The notes: generated by a model not told the origin, from the sequence alone. A DNA stretch of 64,000 bases from Armatimonadota bacterium (GCA_028871815.1 JAGWMJ010000013.1:52407-116406), one strand, 5' to 3'. Positions 18,063-28,161 are shown, numbered from the stretch's first letter. Made by a program: numbers and translations.

Positions 18063-19555
18063 TCCGCCTTGCCAATCGCAGACCGCATGGCCGTGTAGCG
18101 AGCGTACAGCTCGTCCCACTGCGCCGTCTCGGCTCCGGGCAGATACTCCGTTACGGAAAACGACCGGCGCACCACCGCCCTGGCATCTGCCAGACTGCCA
18201 ATGTGCCCCAGGCCGATTGCCTGGACCAGGACGTTGCCAATGGCTGTGGCTTCCACCGGTCCGGCCGCTACTCGTCGGTTGGTCGCGGATGCCGTCATTC
18301 GGCACAGCAGTTCGTTCTGAGAGCCTCCGCCCACGATGTGGATCGTGGTGAAGCGGCGCCCGCAGAATTCCTCCAGCCGTTCCAGAGTCCAGCGATATCG
18401 CAGCGCAAGGCTCTCGAAGCAGCAGCGCGAGATTGCGCCTATGGACATCGGCTGCGGCTGGCCGGTGCGACGGCAGAACTCCTGGATAGCGCCAGGCATA
18501 TCGGTTGGGGCAAGAAAGCCGGAGTCGTCCGGCTCAAGAACCGCGCCGAACGCAGGCGCCGCGGTCGCCTGCGCCACCAGGTCGCTGTACGAGTACTCCT
18601 GCCCGGTACGCCGCCAACTGGCCCGACACTGCTGCAGCAGCCACAATCCCATGATATTCTTAAGCAGGCGGGTGGTGCCGAACACGCCGGCCTCGTTGGT
18701 AAAGTTGCTGCGCAAGGTCTCTGGCGAAATCCTCGGCGCTTCCAGCTCCACACCCATCAGCGACCACGTACCGGAACTGATCCACACAGAGTCCTCGCAA
18801 TCCATGGGCACGGCTACTACGGCAGATCCGGTGTCGTGCTCCGCCGGGGCAACATAGCGAAGGGCGTCGGCGCCGGTCTCTTCCGTAACCGCACGGGTCA
18901 GGCTTCCGCGAACGGCGCCGGAGGGACAAATCTCCGGTAGAATCGCAGTGGGCAGGCCGAGCCGCTCCAGCAGTCCGCGCGCCCAATCTCCAGTTGCCGC
19001 ATCCACCATCTGCGTGGTGCTTGCTATGGTCCGTTCCGCTCCGGATTCTCCCGTAAACCAGTAAGCGAGCAAATCCGGCATCATCAGGAGCCGGTGCGTT
19101 TGCGCCAACAGTTCGGGGCGGCGCTGCTTAAGGTACAGAAGCTGAAACAGAGAGTTGAACTGAAGGAATTGGATACCGGTAGTCGCGAAGAGTTCGGCAC
19201 GCGGCACAATCTCAAATGCCGCCTCCGGCATTCCCTCGTTACCGGCATCACGATAGTGGCGTGCCGGCGCCAGGAGCGCGCCATCCCGCCCGACAAGCCC
19301 GAAATCCACACCCCACGTGTCGATACCCAACGAGGCGATCGCCGATCCATACGTGTGCGCGGCCTTTGTCAGACCAGCTTTCAGCGCGGCAAACAACGCC
19401 GGCGCGTCCCAAACCAGCCAATCGCCCTGCTGTTGACCGCCGTTGGCGAACCGATGCGCTTCGTCCAGAGTCAAGCGATCGCCGTCAAACGCGCCGACCA
19501 ATGCGCGGCCACTTTCGGCTCCGATATCAAAGGCAAGGTATTTCTGTTCGGCCAA
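18059..19555 (-). CDS. rhaB: Rhamnulokinase
   Basis: The protein has 498 residues of the FGGY kinase family. It phosphorylates L-rhamnulose to rhamnulose 1-phosphate in rhamnose catabolism. The phosphate-binding N-terminus YLAFDIGAESGRALVG and the second motif SLGIDTWGVDFGLVG are typical of RhaB rather than glycerol or xylulose kinase. The C-terminal IHIVGGGSQNELLCRMTA matches the FGGY ATP-binding region. It stands alone: no rhaA, rhaD or transporter is next to it, so the rest of the pathway must be elsewhere. It is divergent from glnE, with a short shared 5' region. Confidence 0.93.
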   Translation of the reverse strand: MAEQKYLAFDIGAESGRALVGAFDGDRLTLDEAHRFANGGQQQGDWLVWDAPALFAALKAGLTKAAHTYGSAIASLGIDTWGVDFGLVGRDGALLAPARHYRDAGNEGMPEAAFEIVPRAELFATTGIQFLQFNSLFQLLYLKQRRPELLAQTHRLLMMPDLLAYWFTGESGAERTIASTTQMVDAATGDWARGLLERLGLPTAILPEICPSGAVRGSLTRAVTEETGADALRYVAPAEHDTGSAVVAVPMDCEDSVWISSGTWSLMGVELEAPRISPETLRSNFTNEAGVFGTTRLLKNIMGLWLLQQCRASWRRTGQEYSYSDLVAQATAAPAFGAVLEPDDSGFLAPTDMPGAIQEFCRRTGQPQPMSIGAISRCCFESLALRYRWTLERLEEFCGRRFTTIHIVGGGSQNELLCRMTASATNRRVAAGPVEATAIGNVLVQAIGLGHIGSLADARAVVRRSFSVTEYLPGAETAQWDELYARYTAMRSAIGKAD

Positions 19556-19647
19556 AGGCTCCTCCCCGCGCGGCCACCCACGCTACCTCATTGGTGTGGC
19601 GACGGACGTAAATCCTGCGGCATACCGCTCGGTTGCCGGCGCTCGGC

Positions 19648-22632
19648 GTGAGCCGCCGCACGCTGACGCCTCGCCCGCTTGACGATGCGGCCAACGCGCG
19701 CCACCGCCTACAGAGCCTGGCTGCCGGCCCGGTTACCGATGGCCTGGTGGAGGAGCTTTGGCGTGCTACAGAACCCGCAGCTCGCCTCTCTGCAGACCCG
19801 GATCAAGCCGTCCGCTCGTTGGTGCGCTGGGCCGGTGCGGTCCATACACCATATCCCCACCTCCGATTCCTCATTGATCACCCGCCGGCGCTCAAGCTCT
19901 TCTGCCTGGTGACGGGCGCCAGTGGCTACGTTGCGGACCTGCTTGTACGCCATCCCGGCCTTATCGAGATGGTAACCAATCCCGGTATGCGAGACAGGCT
20001 GGTCACCGGTGACCAGATGCGAGCTGATCTCCTGCGCCTGATCGGAGGCATCCATGGCGCAGCCATGCAGGGTGAAGCTCTGCGCAGTTGGAAGGCTCAG
20101 GAAACAGTTCGGATAGCAGTACGAGACCTCGCCGGCCTCGATCCGCTGCAAACCGCCGTCTCCGGTTACTCCGCCGTCGCCGACGCCAGTATTGAGGCGG
20201 CGCTAATGATGGCAGCCGGAGTGTGCGGAGTCGATTCGGCCCGGCCACTTGTGGCGGCCGTAGCGCTCGGCAAACTCGGAGGAAGCGAACTCAACTACTG
20301 CAGCGATATCGACCTCCTGTTTATCGCGGACGAGCTCGCCGATGAGCGCGTGGCGACGGAGGTCGCAGAGAGAACTATCCAGATACTCTCGGATACAACG
20401 GCGTCGGGCATTGTGTTCCGCGTGGATACGCGCCTGAGGCCGGAAGGCAATTTCGGAGCGCTCATCCGCTCACCCTCCTCGTATAACGCCTACTACGAAA
20501 GCTGGGCCGAAGTTTGGGAGCGGCAGGCGCTGGTAAAGGCACGGTTTGTATCAGGCAATCGTGACGCGGCCATGGCATGGCAGAGGTTTGTTACGCCGTT
20601 CGTCTACCGGAGCGGGACCACACCGGATGTGGTAGCCGCCATACGGAGCAACAAGCAGCGCATCGAGGCAGAGGCCGAACTCACCAATGAGCAGCACTCC
20701 AACATCAAACGCGGCATCGGCGGTATACGGGATATCGAGTTTACGGTTCAGTTGCTGCAGTTGGAATATGGCGGAAGGTTTGCAGACCTGCGCACGCCAA
20801 ACACACTCGACCTGCTGCACCGGCTCGCGGAACGGGAATTGATGGCGGCCGGCGAAGCGGAGTACGCCGCCGAAGACTACATCTACCTGCGAACGCTGGA
20901 GCATCGGCTGCAGCTGGCGGCTGGGCATCAAACTCAGTCGCTACCCGAGCCGGGCCGCGAGCGCGACCTGCTTGCGCGCCGAATGGGATTCTCGGACCCG
21001 AAAGTGTTCGAAGCCGATCTTGCGCGCCGGCGGAGCCGAGTACGGCGCTTGCTCGAGATGCGATTCTACGGCAGGCTGGCGCAACAGTCGTCGTCTGAGA
21101 CGAGCGCAACCACCGAGTTGCTGCGACTGTTGCAAACGGTGGATAACCCGGATGCCAGAATCCGTCTCGCACACAGCTTGAGCGCGATGGGTTTTCAGCG
21201 CCCGGATGCCGCAATTGAAATCCTATCGACGTCTGTACGGGGCAACGAATACGGCGGCATGCCTCCGGATACGGCGCTAAGGTTCCGGCGCCTGGCTAAC
21301 AGGCTTTTATCGCTCTGTACTTCCACGCCGGATCCCGATGCCGCGCTCAACGGAATAGAAGAGCTTGCGACAGCGGTGCCGAATCGGGCAGAGCTCTATG
21401 CCGCCATGCACGACGGAAGCGACCTGATGGAGCGTTTGGTGTCGCTAGCCGCGGCGGCGCCGTCGGTAGTCCGGCAGTTGGCCCGGCATCTCGAATGGTT
21501 GGAAGGCATCATTGAGTCGCCAGATCAGTCCGAGGAGGGTTACGGCAGCGCTGCGGAGGTTGTCGCAGAGCGCGATACCGACTCCGCGCTTCACGCACTT
21601 TCGCTGTATCATCAGCGGCAGCTGGCGGGAATAGCCGCAGCCTCGGTCGCGAGGCAAGCCGGCGCTGCACGCGTCGGCGCGCAGCTCTCCGCACTGACAG
21701 ATGAGACGCTTGCTGCGCTTCTCAGCCTGGCGGTGCGCCAAGTACCCGGCGTGGCGAGCGCAGATCTGTGCGTTGTGGGCCTAGGTAAGCTGGGAGGCCG
21801 CGAACTTGGCCTTGGGAGTGACTGGGATGCCGTCTTTGTTTACAACGACGGCTCAGCCGATGCCGCGACCCGCCAGGCTGCTGAGGAGGCAGTTGGCTGG
21901 CTGTTACGCGCGGTCGACACGCTCCGGGATTACGGCGCGGCCGTTTCACTCGATTTGCGCCTTCGTCCTTGGGGCGCCGCTGGCGCCATAGTTTGGGGAC
22001 TTCACGCTCTTGCGGAGTATTATAATCGGGACGCCGAAACGTGGGAACGGCAGGCAGCTCTGAAAGCGCGAAACGTGGCAGGCGCCGCGGAAACCGGGCG
22101 AGCGGCCGTACGGCTGTTGAACGAGGCCTCCTGGGGACGTGGGCTTTCGGGCGAAGCCGACTCCGAAATCCTTGCGATGTGGCGCCGTGTGCGCCGCGAG
22201 CGCTATCGCCCTGCCGACGAGTGGAGAGATCTGAAGCTGGCGCCGGGCGGAATGCTGGATATCGAATGGCTCGTCCAGCGGTTCCAACTTTTAGGCGCCG
22301 TGGCGAATCCCGATCTGCAGGCTGCTTCAACACGCGCCGGCCTGCTCGCGCTTGTTTCTGCGGGCTATATGCACAGCGACGACTGCACTAAAATGGTCGA
22401 ACACTACGATGCGTACGGACGGTTGCGGAATAGCGCGTGGCTGCGAGCGCCAGGTGAAAACCGATTGCTGCCGGAGGACCCCGGCGAGATGGCTCGGCTT
22501 CTGCTCCTGTCGGATTGGAGGGATTGGCAGCCAGACTATCCTCCTGACCAGAGGGTGACGGCACGCATGGATCAGGTTCGCGAGATAATGTCGCGCAGTT
22601 GGTCCGGCGCCGGGTTAGAGGAATCGGAATAG
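19648..22632 (+). CDS. glnE: Bifunctional glutamine synthetase adenylyltransferase/adenylyl-removing enzyme
   Basis: The protein has about 994 residues from a GTG at 19648; a TTG at 19633 is the alternative and neither has a convincing ribosome site. GlnE adds and removes AMP on glutamine synthetase in response to PII and glutamine. Both nucleotidyltransferase sites are intact: GKLGGSELNYCSDIDLLF for the first and GLGKLGGRELGLGSDWDAVF for the second. A linker of helical repeats lies between them. The 3' end overlaps the plsY GTG by one base. No glnA or glnB is in the window. Confidence 0.94.
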   Translation: MSRRTLTPRPLDDAANARHRLQSLAAGPVTDGLVEELWRATEPAARLSADPDQAVRSLVRWAGAVHTPYPHLRFLIDHPPALKLFCLVTGASGYVADLLVRHPGLIEMVTNPGMRDRLVTGDQMRADLLRLIGGIHGAAMQGEALRSWKAQETVRIAVRDLAGLDPLQTAVSGYSAVADASIEAALMMAAGVCGVDSARPLVAAVALGKLGGSELNYCSDIDLLFIADELADERVATEVAERTIQILSDTTASGIVFRVDTRLRPEGNFGALIRSPSSYNAYYESWAEVWERQALVKARFVSGNRDAAMAWQRFVTPFVYRSGTTPDVVAAIRSNKQRIEAEAELTNEQHSNIKRGIGGIRDIEFTVQLLQLEYGGRFADLRTPNTLDLLHRLAERELMAAGEAEYAAEDYIYLRTLEHRLQLAAGHQTQSLPEPGRERDLLARRMGFSDPKVFEADLARRRSRVRRLLEMRFYGRLAQQSSSETSATTELLRLLQTVDNPDARIRLAHSLSAMGFQRPDAAIEILSTSVRGNEYGGMPPDTALRFRRLANRLLSLCTSTPDPDAALNGIEELATAVPNRAELYAAMHDGSDLMERLVSLAAAAPSVVRQLARHLEWLEGIIESPDQSEEGYGSAAEVVAERDTDSALHALSLYHQRQLAGIAAASVARQAGAARVGAQLSALTDETLAALLSLAVRQVPGVASADLCVVGLGKLGGRELGLGSDWDAVFVYNDGSADAATRQAAEEAVGWLLRAVDTLRDYGAAVSLDLRLRPWGAAGAIVWGLHALAEYYNRDAETWERQAALKARNVAGAAETGRAAVRLLNEASWGRGLSGEADSEILAMWRRVRRERYRPADEWRDLKLAPGGMLDIEWLVQRFQLLGAVANPDLQAASTRAGLLALVSAGYMHSDDCTKMVEHYDAYGRLRNSAWLRAPGENRLLPEDPGEMARLLLLSDWRDWQPDYPPDQRVTARMDQVREIMSRSWSGAGLEESE

Positions 22633-23246
22633 TGCCTGGCATGGCGGCAATATGGGTGCTGGCTTCGTACCTGCTCGGCTCAATTCCGTTCGGTCTATGG
22701 ATCGCACGCCGGTTCGCAGGCGTGGATATCACGGCGGCAGGAAGCGGTAACATCGGTTCCACCAATGTGATGCGCGTTTGCGGCCCACGGCTGGCCATCG
22801 TGGTGTTTCTGCTGGATGTGCTGAAGGGATTCGTGCCACCGTTCATCGTGTTTCACGCCGGAATGGCTCCGTCGGTCATTATCATGGCTGCCATGGCCGC
22901 CATAATCGGGCACAACTTTTCGGTGTGGCTTGGCTTCCGCGGCGGAAAGGGCATCGCCACCAGCCTTGGCGCACTGCTGGGCGTATCGCCGCTCGTCGGC
23001 GTTTCAGCGCTTGCCGTGTTCTTACTTGCCGTTCTCGTCGTCCGGTACATATCCGTTGGGTCGATTCTGGCTGCAATATCGCTGCCGGTGTTCATGCCGA
23101 TCTACTACCCGCACGATTTATGGCGACTAGGCTTTGCTTCGCTTGCTGGAGTGATGGCGTTAATAAAACATCGCGCCAACATTGGGCGTCTGCTCAAAGG
23201 GACCGAACCTCGCCTCAACCTTAGGCGCCGAATTGCGCGAGATTGA
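22632..23246 (+). CDS. plsY: Acyl-phosphate--glycerol-3-phosphate acyltransferase
   Basis: The protein has 204 residues from the GTG at 22632, chosen because AGAGGAA at 22617-22623 lies 8 bases upstream; the ATG at 22641 is the alternative. PlsY moves an acyl group from acyl phosphate to glycerol 3-phosphate, the first step of phospholipid synthesis, in the inner membrane. The three family motifs are visible: SYLLGSIPFGL, GSGNIGSTNVMR and HNFSVWLGFRGGKGIATS. About five to six TMs are present. The start overlaps the glnE stop and its stop overlaps the priA start. Confidence 0.95.
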   Translation: MPGMAAIWVLASYLLGSIPFGLWIARRFAGVDITAAGSGNIGSTNVMRVCGPRLAIVVFLLDVLKGFVPPFIVFHAGMAPSVIIMAAMAAIIGHNFSVWLGFRGGKGIATSLGALLGVSPLVGVSALAVFLLAVLVVRYISVGSILAAISLPVFMPIYYPHDLWRLGFASLAGVMALIKHRANIGRLLKGTEPRLNLRRRIARD

Positions 23247-25714
23247 TAGAAGCGACTATTCCCGCAGCGGAAGTGACGGTGTGGGGTGGGCTGCCGCGCG
23301 ACAACGCCACGCTCACGTGGTGCGTACCGCCGCATCTTGTGGGTTCGCTGGAAGTCGGCTGCTGCGTGGAGGCGCCGCTCGGGAGCGGTACCGTCTTTGG
23401 ATTTGTAATGCGGCTTTGGAATATGCCGTCGCAGCATCCGCTTGCTGACCGCCTGCGCCCGATCTCGGCACGGATCCTTGGCGGACTCGACCTCAACCCG
23501 GAGCTCGTGGACCTGTGTGCGTTTATGGAACATCTGTGGCTCGCCACGCCGGGCGAGGCCCTACACACGCTGGTACCTGGCCGTGGCGGCGCCCGCATCG
23601 TGCGTCGCTTACGTCTGGTTGACGGCGTTAACGCCGACAGGCAGTTGAGGAACGCGCCAAATCAGTCCGCTATCGTACGTGCACTCGCCTCTTTGGGAGG
23701 CGCGGCCGAATCCGGCGCCGTGCAGCAAGCGAGCGGTCTCGCGGCGTTTCAGCCAGCAAAGGCTGCCCTGGTACGTCGAGGCATGCTGGTGGAAGAGCCA
23801 GCGCTGGTAGCAGCGCGCGCGCCGGTTCGGGCACAGCGGTTTTATCGGTTACCGCCGGATTACGCTCGGATCCATGCGCGCCTCGGCCGGCAGCAGCAGC
23901 GCATCCTGGAACTTATAGAGGCAGTTGGAGAGACGGCCGGCGGCGAGCTGAGCGAGGAGCAGGTCATCTCCGCCATCGGTTGTGCACGGGCTTCCATTAC
24001 CACGCTGGTGCAGTCCGGTCGCCTTCTTGTGCGCTCGGCCGCACTCTGGCGGAATACAGTGGCAGCTCACAGCAGCGCCAGCACGCCTCCGGTGCTCTGC
24101 GGCGAGCAGGCGGCCGCGGCGCGGAGCATGTGCAGCGCAATCGACGCCGGATCGTTCCGGCAGATACTGCTTTTCGGTGTAACCGCAAGCGGCAAAACTG
24201 AGATCTATTTGGCCGCGGTGCGCCACGCACTCGACCAGGGCCGGACGGCACTGGTGCTTGCGCCTGAAGTGGCAATCACCGCGCAGGTGCTCGACCTGTT
24301 TGCAGCCAGGTTTCCCGGCCAGTGCGCGGTGCTTCACTCACATCTGGCCGATGGCGAGCGGCTGGACCAATGGCGCAGGATAGCGGCCGGCGAGGCGCGC
24401 GTGGTCATCGGCGCGCGCTCCGCCGTATTCGCACCGCTCACCAACATCGGTCTGGTGGTTGTGGATGAAGAGCACGACGCATCGTACAAGCAGGAGCAGG
24501 GCGTGCGATACAGCGCGCTAGATGTTGCGCGATGGCGCGCGCAGCGCTGGAACGCACTGTTGGCCCTCGGTAGTGCGACGCCGTCTTTGGAGTCGTACTA
24601 CCTCAGTGAGCAGACGGCACAAGGCGCATGTACGCCGCTGGTGCGATGCGAGGTCACGACGCGAGTGCTGGACCGAGCGCTGCCAACGTTTGATGTCGTA
24701 GACATGCGGGTGGCCGGCAGCCGGACCCTGCTCTCAAAGCCGCTTACCGACGCCCTGACGGAAGCGGTGCGGGCCGGCGAGCAGGCTATTCTGTTCCTGA
24801 ACCGTAGGGGCTACGCGCGATTCGTTCTCTGTCGCGATTGTGGCCACACTCCACACTGCGTGAACTGCGACGTGGCGCTAACGCTCCACATGGAGGACCT
24901 CACGCTGCGGTGCCACCACTGCAACAGCAAAACGCGCTGCCCGGTGGTCTGCCCCCAATGCAGCAGCAAGCGCATCCAGAGTTTCGGAATCGGTACCGAG
25001 CGGCTTGACGAGGAGCTGCGGCTGTTGCTCCCGGAGGCTCGGATTGCGCGGCTGGACCGCGACACCACAGCGCGTCGCGGAGCGCACTCCACGATTGTGC
25101 GCGACTTTCGGAACCACACGTGTGACATTCTGCTGGGAACGCAGATGGTGGTGAAGGGTCTCGACTTCCCCGGCGTGACGCTGGTCGGCGTCGTTGCAGC
25201 AGATACCTCCCTGCAGACGCCGGACTTTCGCGCAGCGGAGCAGACGTTTCAACTCGTCACCCAGGTGGCCGGTCGGGCCGGGCGCGGCGAGCGGCCGGGC
25301 AAGGTGGTTGTACAGACGTTCAACCCCGATCACTATGCCCTGCGGGCGGCGATAGCACACAACTATATCCAGTTCTATTCCCGTGAGATCGAGTATCGGC
25401 GCGAACTGGGCTACCCGCCATTCGGCCGCATTGTGAATCTGCTCTGGCAGGATGAGCAGTCGGATGCTGCCAGGCGCAGAGCGCGCAGCGCGGCTGGCAT
25501 CGTGCGCGGAATCGTGGCTGACGGCACTGTGAAGGTACTGGGCCCGGCGCCGGCGCCAATCGAGAGAATAAAAGGTCGCTATCGCTGGCACGTTGTATTG
25601 CGCGCACCAAACGCGTTCGACCTTACAACCGCCGTGAGTAAGACCATGCAGGCCGCTCCGCCCGATACAGCCACCGGTCTTGTGATCGACTTCGACCCGC
25701 GAAGCCTTGTCTAA
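23243..25714 (+). CDS. priA: Primosomal protein N' (PriA helicase)
   Basis: The protein has 823 residues, somewhat longer than the usual 730 or so. PriA reloads the replication machinery at stalled forks. The TTG start at 23243 overlaps the plsY stop and is the only start preserving the 3'-OH binding N-terminus (EVTVWGGLPRDNATLTW). Walker A is GVTASGKTE (from residue 312) and Walker B is VVDEEHDASYK (Asp408-His411). The zinc-binding insertion has its cysteines in CRDCGHTPHCVNC and CHHCNSKTRCPVVCPQC. Helicase motifs QMVVKGLDFPGV and QVAGRAGRGERPGKV follow. Confidence 0.95.
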   Translation: MIEATIPAAEVTVWGGLPRDNATLTWCVPPHLVGSLEVGCCVEAPLGSGTVFGFVMRLWNMPSQHPLADRLRPISARILGGLDLNPELVDLCAFMEHLWLATPGEALHTLVPGRGGARIVRRLRLVDGVNADRQLRNAPNQSAIVRALASLGGAAESGAVQQASGLAAFQPAKAALVRRGMLVEEPALVAARAPVRAQRFYRLPPDYARIHARLGRQQQRILELIEAVGETAGGELSEEQVISAIGCARASITTLVQSGRLLVRSAALWRNTVAAHSSASTPPVLCGEQAAAARSMCSAIDAGSFRQILLFGVTASGKTEIYLAAVRHALDQGRTALVLAPEVAITAQVLDLFAARFPGQCAVLHSHLADGERLDQWRRIAAGEARVVIGARSAVFAPLTNIGLVVVDEEHDASYKQEQGVRYSALDVARWRAQRWNALLALGSATPSLESYYLSEQTAQGACTPLVRCEVTTRVLDRALPTFDVVDMRVAGSRTLLSKPLTDALTEAVRAGEQAILFLNRRGYARFVLCRDCGHTPHCVNCDVALTLHMEDLTLRCHHCNSKTRCPVVCPQCSSKRIQSFGIGTERLDEELRLLLPEARIARLDRDTTARRGAHSTIVRDFRNHTCDILLGTQMVVKGLDFPGVTLVGVVAADTSLQTPDFRAAEQTFQLVTQVAGRAGRGERPGKVVVQTFNPDHYALRAAIAHNYIQFYSREIEYRRELGYPPFGRIVNLLWQDEQSDAARRRARSAAGIVRGIVADGTVKVLGPAPAPIERIKGRYRWHVVLRAPNAFDLTTAVSKTMQAAPPDTATGLVIDFDPRSLV

Positions 25715-25733
25715 GGCTGGGCCAGGCGCGAAC

Positions 25734-26117
25734 ATGCCAAAAGCAAGCTCACTGCCTATCGCCGAACTGGTTGAACTCGAAACCGGCCGTGTGATCGCGC
25801 CGCGATTATTCGTGGCCACTTCGGCTTGGAGCAGAACTGCCGGGTTACTCGCGCTCCCACGGCTCGCTCGAGGCGAAGCGCTCTGGCTGCAGCCATGTAA
25901 CGGTATACACACCTGGATGCTGAGCTATGCTATCGACGTTCTGTTTCTGGCGGCCGATGGCGCCACGCTCCGTCAACAGAGCCATCTTGCGCCATGGCGG
26001 TTTTGTGGCCCGGTGCGTGGGGCGCGCGTCGCCGTGGAGCTGCCAGTCGGCGCGCTTCACGAAGCCAGGCTCGATCTCCGGATGCACTACGGCCTGAGGC
26101 GTACGGAGGGCCGGTAA
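25734..26117 (+). CDS. DUF192-family protein
   Basis: The protein has 127 residues from the ATG at 25734 (an upstream TTG at 25707 is less likely). The family is recognised by the R-x-x-G-L-L element followed by PCNGIHTWMLSYAIDVLFL. DUF192 proteins are often secreted, but no signal peptide is visible here, so this copy is probably cytoplasmic or exported by another route. The biochemical function of the family is unsettled. It starts 19 bases after priA, and 82 bases separate it from rocA. Confidence 0.85.
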   Translation: MPKASSLPIAELVELETGRVIAPRLFVATSAWSRTAGLLALPRLARGEALWLQPCNGIHTWMLSYAIDVLFLAADGATLRQQSHLAPWRFCGPVRGARVAVELPVGALHEARLDLRMHYGLRRTEGR

Positions 26118-26199
26118 AGGAACGAGATTCCCCAGGCGGCCGTCAAAAGTAGCGTCGGCCTGCACTGTGCCCAACTTTTGGCTGAATCAAGGAGCATTT

Positions 26200-27756
26200 A
26201 TGTACGGAACGTTCCAAAACGAACCGATTGTGGGATTTACCGATGACAAAAGTCGGCGCTTGATGCAGGATGCCATCAAGCGCGTCGGCGGCGAATTGGG
26301 CCGCGACCACCCGGTGATCATTGCCGACGAGCGCATTCATACCGACCATACCATCGCCAGCCGCAACCCGGCACGACTTACGCAGAGCCTTGGCGTGGTC
26401 TACGACGGTACGCCCGAGTTGGTTGACCGCGCCGTAGATGCAGCCACCGAGGCGTTTCCGTCGTGGTCACGGCTCTCGTTTGAAGAGCGCAGTCGCTATC
26501 TGGCCAAAGCTGCCGCGATGCTGCGCCGCCGCATTTACGAGTTTTCGGCGTGGATGGTTTACGAGGCCAGTAAGAGTTGGCCGGAGGCGTACGGCGACGC
26601 CGCTGAGGCGGTTGATTTCCTCGAATACTACGCCCGGGAAGCGGTTCGGATGGGTGAGTACCACGAAATGTCGCCGTATCCCGGCGAGGAGAACGAGCTC
26701 CGCTACATCCCAATGGGCGTGGGCGCCATCATCAGCCCGTGGAACTTTCCGCTGGCAATTCTTTGCGGCATGACGGCGGCCGCCATCGTTACGGGCAATA
26801 CCGTTGTGATCAAGCCGGCAGAACAGACGCCGATAGTCGCCTCGAAGTTCTGGGAGCTTCTGCACCATGCCGGCGTGCCGCGCGGTGTGGTGAACCTGGT
26901 GACGGGTCCCGGTGAGACGGTTGGGGAAGCGCTTACGGGCCACGCCGGCATACACTTTGTATCGTTCACAGGCAGCCGGGATGTTGGTCTGCGAATCTAC
27001 CAGCGCATCGCCACGCCCGTGGCCGGGCAGCGCCACATCAAGAAGGCTGTTCTGGAGATGGGTGGCAAGGATGCGATTATCATCGACCAGGATGTGAACC
27101 TCGATGGCGCCGCCGACGGCGTAGTCGCCTCGGCATTCGGCTTTCAGGGACAGAAGTGCTCGGCCTGCTCGCGCCTTATCGTACACACGAAGGTTTACGA
27201 TGCCATCTTGCCCAAGTTGCAAGAGCGCGCGGCTCGCCTTACGGTTGGCGATCCTACAAATCCGGAGAACCAGATGGGCGCGGTCATCGATGCCGATGCT
27301 TATACCAAGGTCTCCTACTACTCCGCGGTTGGCCGGGCCGAGGCGCAGTTGCTTTTCGGTGGGGAGGATGCCAACGAAGCTCCCGATGGTGGCTACTTCG
27401 TCCATCCCACCATATTTGTGGATGCACGGCCCGACTCGCGCATTGCCCAGGATGAGATATTTGGACCGCTTCTCACCGTAATCCGGGCCGAGTCGTTCGA
27501 GGAGGCGCTGGTTATAGCCAACAACAGCGATTACGGCCTGACCGGCGGCGTCTACTCGTACAATCGCGAGAATCTTGCGCTTGCGCGCCGCGAATTCCAG
27601 GTCGGTAACCTCTATCTCAATCGCAAAATAACCGGGGCCCTCGTTGGCGTTCAGCCGTTCGGAGGCTTCAAACTCTCCGGCACATGTTCCAAGGCGGGTG
27701 GGCCGGACTACCTGGGCCACTTTGTGCAATCCAAGGCGATCTGCGAGCGCTGGTAG
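26200..27756 (+). CDS. rocA: L-glutamate gamma-semialdehyde dehydrogenase (1-pyrroline-5-carboxylate dehydrogenase)
   Basis: The protein has 518 residues from the ATG at 26200, preceded by AAGGAG at 26189-26194. It oxidises glutamate semialdehyde to glutamate with NAD+, the last step of proline and arginine breakdown. The aldehyde dehydrogenase general base Glu286 sits in LEMGGKD and the nucleophile Cys320 in GQKCSACSR. The N-terminal IASRNPARL block fits the free-standing bacterial RocA/PruA class. Proline dehydrogenase is not adjacent. An inverted-repeat element starts about 90 bases downstream. Confidence 0.93.
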   Translation: MYGTFQNEPIVGFTDDKSRRLMQDAIKRVGGELGRDHPVIIADERIHTDHTIASRNPARLTQSLGVVYDGTPELVDRAVDAATEAFPSWSRLSFEERSRYLAKAAAMLRRRIYEFSAWMVYEASKSWPEAYGDAAEAVDFLEYYAREAVRMGEYHEMSPYPGEENELRYIPMGVGAIISPWNFPLAILCGMTAAAIVTGNTVVIKPAEQTPIVASKFWELLHHAGVPRGVVNLVTGPGETVGEALTGHAGIHFVSFTGSRDVGLRIYQRIATPVAGQRHIKKAVLEMGGKDAIIIDQDVNLDGAADGVVASAFGFQGQKCSACSRLIVHTKVYDAILPKLQERAARLTVGDPTNPENQMGAVIDADAYTKVSYYSAVGRAEAQLLFGGEDANEAPDGGYFVHPTIFVDARPDSRIAQDEIFGPLLTVIRAESFEEALVIANNSDYGLTGGVYSYNRENLALARREFQVGNLYLNRKITGALVGVQPFGGFKLSGTCSKAGGPDYLGHFVQSKAICERW

Positions 27757-27845
27757 GCTTCAGCGCGAGGCTGGCCGAGTTGCCCATCACGTATCGTCTG
27801 CGCCGCGAAGCTTGTCCAGCGTCGGTGCCGTTCATCCAACCGGCT

Positions 27846-27977
27846 TGTCATTCCGAGTCAAGCCGAGGGAGTGGCAGTTGATGGTTCCGGGTCTGCCATT
27901 GTTTGCCGCGTTCCTGTCTGGCCCGTGAGTACCCGAGCCCGGAGCTGGAGATAGTCCCCGCGTCGCTCAGAATGACA
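27846..27977. repeat. Small element bounded by TGTCATTC/GAATGACA inverted repeats
   Basis: A 132-base stretch begins TGTCATTC-CGAGTC-AAGCCGAGG and ends CGTCGCTCA-GAATGACA, giving an 8-base perfect terminal inverted repeat. Sequences of the TGTCATTCCGAG...CTCGGAATGACA kind recur as small intergenic repeats in many genomes, probably as non-autonomous mobile remnants. No coding potential was seen in it. Related fragments (CATCCTGAGCGAGG near 31887, and CGAAGGATCAC near 32560) occur elsewhere in this window. Confidence 0.5.
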
Positions 27978-28118
27978 GTTCGCGCCTGGTTGACGTCTGC
28001 GGATGGGTCGTCACGTCCGGCCACGCCCTGGTCCCGGTGCATCCGCCGGATCCGACCTTATTGAGGTTACCCCCACCTGTGACGCGGCCGGCTTCGGTTC
28101 TGCCGCGCAAACCAGCGC

Positions 28119-28147
28119 TTGACGCTCCCGAAACACCATGCTATACT
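28119..28147 (+). promoter_or_regulatory. Promoter of tRNA-Thr
   Basis: TTGACG (28119-28124) and TATACT (28142-28147) are separated by 17 bases and end 14 bases before the tRNA 5' end. Both hexamers are 5/6 matches to sigma70 consensus. The arrangement is repeated at the second tRNA in this window. Confidence 0.75.
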
Positions 28148-28161
28148 TTCGTTTGTGCCAT

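Noticed and set aside
19708..20151. Minus-strand ORF of 147 codons in glnE
   Set aside because: It is antisense to a conserved adenylyltransferase domain and has no start context.
26467..27729. 420-codon minus-strand ORF across rocA
   Set aside because: It is antisense to an intact, well-conserved enzyme, a typical GC-rich shadow frame.
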